This document shows positions 55,991 through 64,000 of a stretch of 64,000 nt of DNA, in pieces. The notes beneath the pieces are model-generated. The model was not told where the DNA came from. It saw nothing but the letters and a program-made list of their open reading frames with translations, and made no database searches. Positions within the stretch are counted from its first letter, which is position 1, and every line of letters begins with the position of its first letter. The position numbers and the translations under genes were made by a program. The DNA lies in contig NC_030817.1 of the NCBI RefSeq assembly GCF_001704415.2, forward strand, positions 31,755,550 to 31,819,549, written 5' to 3'. The DNA is from Capra hircus (lineage: Eukaryota > Chordata > Mammalia > Artiodactyla > Bovidae).

Positions 55991-56489
55991 AATCAGTAAT
56001 TTGTATTCAGATCTATTAGAGACATACAAGAAAAACATACAAAACTGTAGTCCATGATGACATGGTATTCACAAGAAGCAAAGTACCATCTTCTGGTGGA
56101 AACTGTCCTTTAGAATACTGCACTATGCCCAGGGTCCCTAAACTCAGAACCCCTGTCCTGAAATGCAACCAGTGGTGCACAGGCTTCCTTCTGTGTCCAT
56201 CTGTGCCAGACCTATGCAACCTGGGAGCAAGGAAAACTGATGCAAACGTGCTGATGCTCTTGCTGCTTGCTAGGTCATAATAATAAAGCCTTTGGTCTCT
56301 GATCCAGGAATATCATGTTTGTTTGTTTTTTTAACAGCACCCACAAAATCGTGACAGGCTAACTTGTTATATTTTAAGTAAGCTACACTCTCAGAATCTT
56401 CACAGTTCTTGACACTATATAAAAGCATCTTTACCACAGGTTCAATAATTCTTTTTTTCCTTAGCCCAAGTTCTTGCCTGGTGAAATCA
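55991..56489. other. No recognised feature
   Basis: Unassigned; frames on both strands at 56016-56280 have no domain. Confidence 0.4.
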
Positions 56490-56605
56490 ACAATGACCAA
56501 GGAAAGAAGTAGGTGGCTTGATCAGGATCACTGAGCTAGTTCCAAGCTGAGTCTAGAACCCTGCACTGATGACTTCTAGCCCTCTGCTCTTTTTGTCAGG
56601 CTTTG
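56490..56605 (-). mobile_element. MIR SINE fragment
   Basis: GGATCACTGAGCTAGTTCCA, GAGTCTAGAACCCTGCACTG and CTAGCCCTCTGCTCTTTTTG match antisense MIR. Confidence 0.6.
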
Positions 56606-57274
56606 GCACTTGGCTAAACATTCCAGGAAAAGAATGTACAAAGAGAACATAATTTTATCAGAATAATTAGACAATCCACCTTGCAAAAGAAACACTTTCT
56701 ATTGGGCCATTGGATCTTGAACCAAGTCATCCTTAAGCCAACTTCTCTAGTAGTTTTCCCATGTAAAGATTTACAGACTGCATCATTTTCACAGACAATT
56801 TGAGCTTATGGACTGTCTAACGATACACAGCATGTATGAAGGAAACAGAGTAGAAACTACATTGCCAACAAGCCCTGGCACAGATGGACGTGCTAAGCTG
56901 GTGCATAAGTGAGGAATTCTGCACAGGAATATCAGGTCATGGTACTCACTGGTAGCCACTGGATGGACTATGGGAGACAGGCTAGATTCTATTTGGGGCA
57001 GATTGTAGCAATGGGGCAAAACTGGGAGAGAAATACAAGAAGTAACTTCATTCAAAATATCATTGCCTTATAAGTTGTTCAGTGCCTCTTGGTCAGTGAA
57101 AGAAAAACTTAAAATCTTGGAAGTAAAAACAGCTGGAAAGCATTAAGCAATCATCATGAGTTACCGGACAAAGGAAGCAAGAGGTTGGGATAGAGTCTCA
57201 AAAACAAAGAACACTTGATTGAAAGTCCTATTTGGAAACTTGGCTTGGTTTTGGACATTGTTCCCACTTAGGCT
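56606..57274. other. No recognised feature
   Basis: Unassigned. Confidence 0.4.
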
Positions 57275-57480
57275 GGGCTTCCCAGGTGGCTCAGTATTAA
57301 AGAATCTATCTGCCAATGCAGGAGACACAGGTTCAATCCCTGGGTCGGAAAGATCCCCTGGAGAAGAAAATGGCAACCCACTCCAATATTCTTGCCTGGG
57401 AAATCCCATGGACAGAAGAGCCTGGAAGCCTACAATAATGGGGTCACAAAGAATCAGACGCAACTTAGCAACTGAACACA
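57275..57480 (+). mobile_element. Bov-tA SINE
   Basis: Head GGGCTTCCCAGGTGGCTCAG, near-consensus body, tail CAACTTAGCAACTGAACACAC. Confidence 0.94.
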
Positions 57481-59099
57481 CATGTCTACTTAAATATCAG
57501 AGTTGCAGTCAATAAAATACATGCATACTCTTTATTTTGGCTTAGAGTGCTGCTGTACCAGTAACAACTCTGGGAGAACACAGAGTCCTTTCTTAGTTTA
57601 CAATAGTTAATTCAGCAGGCAGCTTTAGGGTAGAGCCTGAGCAGACAGAGAGGACAAGTGGTGCAAAGTAATTTCTGTCCTTATACAGCTTACAATTCAG
57701 TAGGAGAGACAGGCAAGTAACTAAAGTAGAGTGAGCTATGTGTAATAATACGAATATGCAGGAGAAGGTCATAGGAGCATTAATTCTGTCCTGAGGTAGA
57801 GAGTAATGAAAAGGTTCCCAGAAAGATGACATCTACATCATTGATAGACTCTTTGGTTCATTCTTTTAATATGATATAAGACGATCTAGTTCCCCTATTA
57901 AAGTGCGTCCTTCTTACATAAACAAATAAAATGGGTGGTGTGTTTCTTCATCCCAATACATGGAGAACTAATTTAGAGGCCATCATAAGTTGTCTACCCC
58001 TTGGAAATGTTTTCCAGCGAGACAGAGATATAGATCAGATCCCTTATGCCGCTGGTGTCAGAATTACTGAATGATTGTGCAATAAGAGATTACTGATTTT
58101 GTCATAACTATGCTGAGGACCAGTTCACTCATTCACTCCAGGTCTGAGCTGAGCTGAATAGACTAGCCCCTGAAGACCTGGTGACAGCGAAGTGCAACAT
58201 CTTTTGGACCTAAAAGCTCACATCATGACCACCTCTCAGCCTGAGGGCAAATACTAATTTGGAGCATTTAACATAGGAATGTAGTAGTTGCTTGCTTTTC
58301 TTGTCATTTTAGTCAGCCCAGTTTCATCTACTAGGTTCTTTGTGGCAAAGTTTAGTATTTTCATGACAACCTCCCTCTGGGTTTTAGGAGGGTCAAAATG
58401 CTGGACAAAATGCGCAGACACTTGGACTTCATGTCTTCAAAGTTCTTTTAATTTTTCCTATGGAGTTTAAACATAGCAGGGACCTTTTTTTCCCCCTCTT
58501 GAATATCTTTCATCATTTTTTGGTCCAAAAGAGAGGATTTGTCTATTTAGTGTTAAGGGTTGGGAGCGGGATCCATTCTGAGGCTGAGAAAGCCTAGCGA
58601 GAAAAAGATCAGCTGGATCAATCACGAATCTTTCCTTCAGGAGCTAGTGTTGATAAATATGGAGGAAATGTGGTAATTGACAGTGGTTGCTGATGCTGAA
58701 AAAGTGTTACAAGATAGAGAAAGAAAAATGATGGCCTGTGAGAAAAAGTTACAAGATAAAGAAAAATGATGGCCTGTGTGCAAACTGTACCTTGTGAGGA
58801 AGCAGAAATCTTAATGTATCATAAGTGATGTGGTGGAGGAAACGAGAGCACATCCTGTTCTTTCATTCCATTCAGAGACATTTGCCCTTTATTTCCCCGT
58901 ACATGCATATCATTGAATAACCCTACCCTGTCTGAATCTGCTTGTGTGAATCTCTCTCTCTCTTCTAATTGAAAAGGTTCCATCAAGACACCCAGAAGAG
59001 CAGGTAAAGAGAGAAGAGGACAGGGTTCCCTATTTTATCCTTTGAGGCCCTATCAGCAAGTTACTTGTACACATTAGTATTATAGCACTTAAGTATAGA
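57481..59099. other. Mostly unassigned spacer
   Basis: No gene recognised. Holds the tandem duplication at 58706-58784 and a short CT run near 58955. Confidence 0.4.
58706..58784. repeat. ~40-bp tandem duplication
   Basis: GTTACAAGATAGAGAAAG...GATGGCCTGTG at 58706 recurs at 58748 as GTTACAAGATAAAGAAAA...GATGGCCTGTG. The second copy lacks a few bases of the GA-rich part. Confidence 0.85.
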
Positions 59100-59235
59100 T
59101 TAGATTATACTTGCCTATTTGTATGCCTCTCTTGTTATTTGCATGTCTTATTCATCTTTGCAAGTACAGCATTGATCATTATGCCTCGTGCATTAGTGGG
59201 TACCCCCAAAACCTTGCTGAATTGAACTGAGGAAG
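59100..59235 (+). mobile_element. L2 LINE 3' end
   Basis: TCTTATTCATCTTTGCAAGTAC, GCATTAGTGGGTACCCCC and TTGCTGAATTGAACTGAGG fit an eroded L2 terminus. Confidence 0.5.
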
Positions 59236-59430
59236 GAACCTTGAAAAATAGTTGAAGGTTGAACTCAGTTGGAGGGAGGGTGGGATAAGTCCACAGAACA
59301 GATTTAGAAAAAGGACCTATAGCAGTAGACGGGGGACTAGAAAGATGTGGTGTCTGGAAGGACAATGGGGGTATCATAAAAAGGTGTGATCAAGTGACCC
59401 AGGGCTTTGTAGAGTAATAATGAAGGGACA

Positions 59431-59636
59431 GGGCCTTCCTGGTAGCCCAGTGCTTAAGAACCCACTTGCAAAGGAGGGGATGCAGGTTTGATCCCTGATT
59501 TGGGAACTAAGATTCCACAGGTTCTCGAGCCATGTACCACAGCTATTGAGCCGTGTGCTGTAATGCATGACACAATGGAGATCCTGCATGCTGAGACTAA
59601 GGCCTAATGCAATGAAATAAATAAACAAATATTTTT
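59431..59636 (+). mobile_element. CHR-type SINE, shortened
   Basis: Head GGGCCTTCCTGGTAGCCCAG, then GGTTTGATCCCTGATTTGGG, AACTAAGATTCCACAGG, CCACAGCTATTGAGCCG and a GAAATAAATAAACAAAT tail. No TSD resolved. Confidence 0.8.
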
Positions 59637-60207
59637 AAAAGTGAGGGTGCAAATAAGCACCAAATGGGTTTACCAATAGTTTTATCACAAAGATAGAAGT
59701 AAAGATCATACTGTTATCTGCTGAGGAGGCTAAGTCAGCTTGAGTGGATGAGGTTCAATACATCATCACAGCATATACTGATCTGGTTGATTTCCTACAC
59801 TCAGATATTATAAACTTTCATTCCTCTATCACGGTGAACCAAAGGATAAATCCTTGGTCATTGAAAAGAGATGAATAATATTTTCTATCCTAAACAAATA
59901 AAACATTAAAGCTTCAACACATTCCAGTTGAAATATATACTCATAATTTTTGTAAAAAGTAAGAACAGTAATTTGGCCTCTCACTTCATAAAATAGAAAT
60001 CTGAAGTTTCTCCTAATAGTAGGAAGACATCAACCTGTTAAGTGCAAAGTGTTACACCTAAAGTTTCATTTAGAGGGTTGTGTAAATGACTCACCTCTCA
60101 TCAGAAGGGAATTCATAAAATATGCAAATCAAAGTGTTTAGTCATGTATGGTTCAAATAGAAGGCGGCCTCAGATTTTCATATTAAGTAGGGTTTGCACT
60201 ATTTTTC
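59637..60207. other. No recognised feature
   Basis: Unassigned AT-rich sequence. Confidence 0.4.
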
Positions 60208-60243
60208 ACGGACACGACTGAAGTGACTTAGCAGCAGCAGCAG
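60208..60243 (+). mobile_element. 36-bp Bov-A2 3' scrap
   Basis: CGGACACGACTGAAGTGACT followed by TAGCAGCAGCAGCAG is the extreme 3' end of Bov-A2 with its microsatellite tail. Nothing upstream is SINE-like. Too short for a firm TSD. Confidence 0.75.
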
Positions 60244-61949
60244 ATTAATATTACATATAGTATACTTCGATTAAACTTTATAATTCTAAAGTGGACTAGA
60301 GGCAAATGATAGCTACTTAAAATTGTTTTTCCAGGTGACTTAACCTTCATTAGAAGAGATTAAACTAGGAGATTAGTCTGCTAGTTAATTTGAGTCACTT
60401 GGTCCTGTGTGCTTTAGATATCACAGTGACTGTCTTCTAATCCTGGCGACCCCTCTCGGCCCAGAGAGCCATTCGATGATAGCTCTATCCGATCACACAG
60501 GTTTGCGTTTTAAAAATATTTTTCATCTCTTCCTCCCTTCACTTTTCTGTGCTGTCTGAATCTACTCGGTTTCCTTTTTAACTATTAATCGTTTCCTTTT
60601 GAATGCCATCAGAGTTGTGGGGGAGAAAGTTCTGGAGATGGACAGTCTTTGGGCAGAAGACTAAACTCTGAACGCTGAAAAACATTGAGACTCTGACTTT
60701 CTGTGTTTGCTGCAGATTTCCACCTCCACCTTAAGGCATGTGTGGCTGTGTCTGAATGCGGGGGGACTCTGTAGCTGTGATCTCACTCCAGAATCACCAC
60801 CTATCACCTGGGTCTCTTCTCTTGGACCATATTGGAGTCTGACTTTCCAGCTTTTAGTTGTCTGCTTGCCTTGCTTTCTCTTCTCCTTCAGCATCAGTCT
60901 CCACAGCCTCTGCAGAACTGCAGTTTTGGGTACCCTTTCTTCTCTTTTATTGCTTTGCTATCTTTGGGGGCTTTGCATCCCAAACATGATTCTGTCGAAT
61001 TTTTCTTTTTCTAATGTTAGAACGCTCAAGCACTTGGGTTCCTGTTAAGGACACCCTGAACTTATGACAGGTGCTTTTTTTCCCCCTGAGGGTTGTGCTG
61101 TGAGACAAATGGCCCTCAGCCATCAGCATCCTTTGCAGAAGGTTCAGGTCTGTCCTATTTGTGTTCTGCTTGGCCCTTGGTGTTTTTCCTACATTGCTCT
61201 ATCTCACATCCTGTGGATAAGTAGAAGTGCTCTATCTTGCCTATTTGGATAAGAAGTAGTAGTCTCCCATGGCTACCTTTTGTTACTAGATAGATAAGGT
61301 GCCCAACTTCACACCTTCTGAAAGTTTTCCCCTTCCTTTTTGCAACAAGAAGAAGACTTTTGTCTTTCTTAGATTTTTTTTTGGTCTCTTTTCATAAGCC
61401 AGGCTAAAAGACAAAGAATTTTCCACTATTTCAGTGGACCCCTATAGCCTAGTTTAGGAGTGGGAGTTGAATGAGAGTGATGGAGGTGACCTTTGCAGTC
61501 AACTTCCTTCTCCTGTCCCCACAGAAAGATCTGACACCATGGTCCACCGCTATTAGTATTTCAGTAATATTTGCCATGAAAAGCAATTTGTTGCCAGGGT
61601 GCATGCAGTGTTAAGGAGAATATTACCATGAGGAAGATTCAAACTGACCTGCAGTTTGAAAGATCTCAATAGAGAGGAAAAACAGAAGACACCAGGGTCC
61701 TACCAAAGGGTCCCTTCCCCAGGCATCAGCTTGATCTAGCAGTTAACAACTTCCTACCCCACCACACAGCAATGATCTCTTGTGTATGCAGATATTTTTC
61801 CTACCATACTACTACTACTATTTGGATGACTTTGGGAGGTTTAATGGAGATTGTGGAGTGGGAAATAATTTAATTTCTCCAGGCACTCCTTAGTACCATG
61901 ATTGAAACTTTTAACAATCTGCCAAGATTTTGGCACCTATCCCGTCTTT
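60244..61949. other. Repeat-poor spacer
   Basis: No repeat family or exon recognised. Overlapping frames at 60661-61252 have no domain; a short ACT microsatellite lies near 61807-61821. Confidence 0.4.
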
Positions 61950-62535
61950 GAGTGGGCTCCCGCAATCATCATTGTTCACATGGATGTCCATGCAGCTCCT
62001 TGATGTCTGCGTTCCTTGACACCCTCATCTCCAGTGACCCTGTTCACTCTCCCCAGCCATCCCGCCCATGCACTTGCCTACAAGATTCTGATGAGGTGCT
62101 AGAGCCCCTGAACACCCCTTATTACCCCCTAAACACTCCCTCATTCTCTTTGTCTTTCCCCCTTCACTCTCCAGTCTTCTTTCAAATCTTGCTTCAATTC
62201 CTCTACACTGCGTTTCTTGCCAGCTCAAGGCAACACTTGAGAGAACAGATACATTTTCTCCTCCTGAAATATTTCCTCCCTCCAAGCTGGATCCTAGCTA
62301 TTTCTCTAGCTTCTGCTTACTCATCCACTAAGTTTTAGCTTCAGCAATTCTCTCTCTCAGGAAAACCTTCACTGAAACAAATGACAGAGTGAGGTCTCCC
62401 TGTTTTACATTGTGAAGGCACTGGACATTATCCACTGTAACGTATCTCACACCTTTGATGAATTAGTTCTACAGCAGAGTGGCTGGCAGACAGCACATGC
62501 AGCAAATTGTTGTTGAATGAGCAAATGCATGAATG
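61950..62535 (+). mobile_element. Possible L2-like remnant
   Basis: Pyrimidine-rich sequence ending in GGCAGACAGCACATGCAGC and TTGTTGTTGAATGAGCAAATG, reminiscent of an L2 3' end. Weak; a 128-codon frame at 61952 has no domain. Confidence 0.35.
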
Positions 62536-63188
62536 AAGAGTCTGAAAGAGGGAATTCAACTTTTTTTTTTTTTAACATTAATACAGCCTATCACCTTTAT
62601 TCAAATTTCACTAGTTTTATATGCACGTTGTGTGCATGTTTAGTTCTATTCAACTTTATCTCGTTTAGATTTGTGTGGCTGCTGCTGCAATAGAGATAAT
62701 GAATAGTTTCACCACAAGGATCCCTCATGCCATCTTTCAAGGCCAAAGTCATTCTCCTTGCTCCCTTACTCCTTTCTAACCATTGGTAACTGCTAATCTA
62801 TTTTCGATTATCTACTTTTGTCATTCCAAGAATGGCTTTATAAATGCAAACTTTTGAGACTGGCTATTTTTTTTTTCCACAAAGCTTCATTGTTTTTCAT
62901 TCCATCCAAGCTGTTATGCTTACCAATAGGTTTTTTTAATTGCTTAGTAGTATTCTGTGGTATCGATGCCCTACATTTTGTTTAATTATTTACCTGTTGG
63001 AGAAATATAGTTTGTTTCTGGGTTTTGGCTATTACAAATAAAGGTGCAATGAACATTCATGTATAAGATTAAAAAGTTAAAACCTAACTTTTAATTTATC
63101 TAGGATAATTGCCTAAAAGTGAAATTGCTGAATCAGATGGTAAACACATATTTAGTTGTTTTTCTTTAAGAAACTGCTTGGTTACCAG

Positions 63189-63212
63189 TATATATATATA
63201 TATATATATATA
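63189..63212. repeat. (TA)12 microsatellite
   Basis: Twelve uninterrupted TA units within the L1M relic. Confidence 0.95.
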
Positions 63213-63257
63213 GTTGATATTTTGCTTAATCTTGCTAGTGGTAGTGTGGTGGTGGTA

Positions 63258-63449
63258 CTGGTTTAGTCACTAAGTCATGTCCAACTCTTGAGAATTCATG
63301 GCGTGTAGCCTGCCAGGCTCCTCTGTCCATGGGATTTCCCAGGCAAGAATACTGGAATGAATTGCCATTTCCTTCTCCAGGGTATCTTCCCAAATGAGGG
63401 ATCAAACCCAGGTTTCCTGCATTCTTTACCAACTGAGCCACCAGGGAAG
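63258..63449 (-). mobile_element. Bov-tA SINE
   Basis: The tail is at the left (GTTTAGTCACTAAGTCATGTC) and the head at the right (CAACTGAGCCACCAGGGAAG). Inserted in L1M; TSD not clear. Confidence 0.92.
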
Positions 63450-63540
63450 TTAGTATTCTATAAAAATAACATTGTACCATATGCAGTCCCCTGGGACTTA
63501 CTTTTTTCACTCAACATTAAATTACCGAGGTTTCTCCATG

Positions 63541-64000
63541 TTCCAAATAGGAAAAGGAGTACGTCAAGGCTGTATATTGTCACCCTGCTTATTTAACCTA
63601 TATGTAGAGTACATCATGAGAAACGCTGGGCTGGAGGAAGCACAAGCTGGAATCAAGATTGCCGGGAGAAATATCAATAACCTCAGATATGCAGATGACA
63701 CCACCCTTATGGCAGAAAGTGAAGAGGAACTAAAGGGCCTCTTTAGTGAAAGAGGAAAGTGATAAAGTTGACTTAGCTCAACATTTAGAAAATGAAGATC
63801 ATAGCATCTGGTCCCATCACTTCATGGGAAATAGATGGGGAAACAGTGGCTATCTTTATTTTTCTGGGCTCCAAAATCACTGCAGATGGTGACTGCAGCC
63901 ATGAAATTAAAAGACGCTTACTCTCTGGAAGGAAAGTTATGACCAACCTAGATAGCATATTGAAAAGCAGAGATATTACTTTGCCAACAAAGGTCTGTCT
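63541..64000 (+). mobile_element. BovB LINE, 5'-truncated, continues past window
   Basis: Begins in RT motif B (TTCCAAATAGGAAAAGGAG; IGKGVRQGCILSPCLFNLY) and carries an intact YADD box at 63688-63699. A frameshift follows near 63740 in the CTCTTTAGTGAAAGAGG region, where GATGAAAG is expected. The right end is outside the window. Confidence 0.92.

Larger units (their letters stand above)
62560..63540 (-). mobile_element. Ancient L1M 3' UTR, split by Bov-tA
   Basis: CCATTGGTAACTGCTAATC, TTGCTTAGTAGTATTCTGTGG, GGGTTTTGGCTATTACAAAT, GTGAAATTGCTGAATCAGATGG and, after the SINE, TTTTTTCACTCAACATTAAA with GAGGTTTCTCCATG match antisense L1M. BovB abuts its right end at 63541. Confidence 0.65.

Noticed and set aside
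61952..62338. 128-codon plus-strand frame, Ser/Pro-rich
   Set aside because: Composition reflects a pyrimidine-rich tract, perhaps L2-derived; no domain and overlapping antisense frame.
105..63449. CRISPR-like array from many repeated ~200-bp units
   Set aside because: Repeats are dispersed SINEs in both orientations with irregular spacing and individual TSDs; the genome is mammalian.

Overview
This is nuclear DNA from a ruminant, most likely a bovid (cattle, buffalo, sheep or goat; the sequence alone does not decide which). The evidence is the repeat content. There are many copies of the RTE-clade LINE BovB, its dependent SINEs Bov-tA (tRNA-Glu head plus BovA body) and Bov-A2 (BovA dimer ending in an AGC microsatellite), cetartiodactyl CHR-type SINEs and artiodactyl L1 3' ends. 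All of these lie on a background of ancient mammalian MIR, L2, L1M, hAT-Charlie/MER5A, Tigger and MaLR LTR remnants. I found no protein-coding exon, no functional RNA gene and no CpG-island promoter. The window reads as intergenic or deep intronic DNA. Every long open frame that I can identify belongs to a LINE.

Layout. 1-4.9 kb: a Bov-tA, then a near-full-length BovB (1557-4862) whose endonuclease-reverse transcriptase frame is broken by one nonsense codon and, later, frameshifts. 4.9-11 kb: sparse sequence with Bov-tA copies, one of them splitting an old hAT-like transposon. 11.4-13.1 kb: an antisense SINE piece fused to a 5'-truncated BovB, the pair bounded by one direct repeat. 13-18 kb: old L1M, MER5A and L2 remnants. 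18-26 kb: mostly repeat-poor, AT-rich sequence with MIR, CHR and short BovA insertions. 26-29.4 kb: two adjacent SINEs, a MER5A hit twice by BovB, a MaLR LTR and an L2. 29.8-34.4 kb: a ruminant L1 3' half carrying a Bov-A2, then an old L1-like relic carrying a BovB that itself carries a Bov-A2. 36-40.4 kb: an L2 split by a twin-primed (internally inverted) BovB. 40.4-47.9 kb: mainly repeat-poor, with a Tigger and an hAT relic. 48-50.2 kb: L1M, CHR, hAT, BovB and a twin-primed L1 packed together. 50-62 kb: mostly unassigned sequence with scattered Bov-tA, Bov-A2, BovB, L1, MIR and CHR. 62.5-64 kb: an L1M relic, a Bov-tA, and a BovB that runs off the window edge.

How the parts relate. BovB supplies the retrotransposition machinery. 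Bov-tA and Bov-A2 share its 3' end and are mobilised by it in trans. Many insertions here still have readable target-site duplications (TSDs), so the order of insertion can be reconstructed: L2, MER5A, hAT and L1M first, then CHR, ruminant L1 and BovB, then Bov-tA and Bov-A2. The most notable items are the two twin-primed LINE insertions (one BovB, one L1), the SINE-BovB composite at 11.4 kb and the near-full-length BovB. I saw no previously undescribed biological system. Family names come from recalled consensus features, not from a database search.
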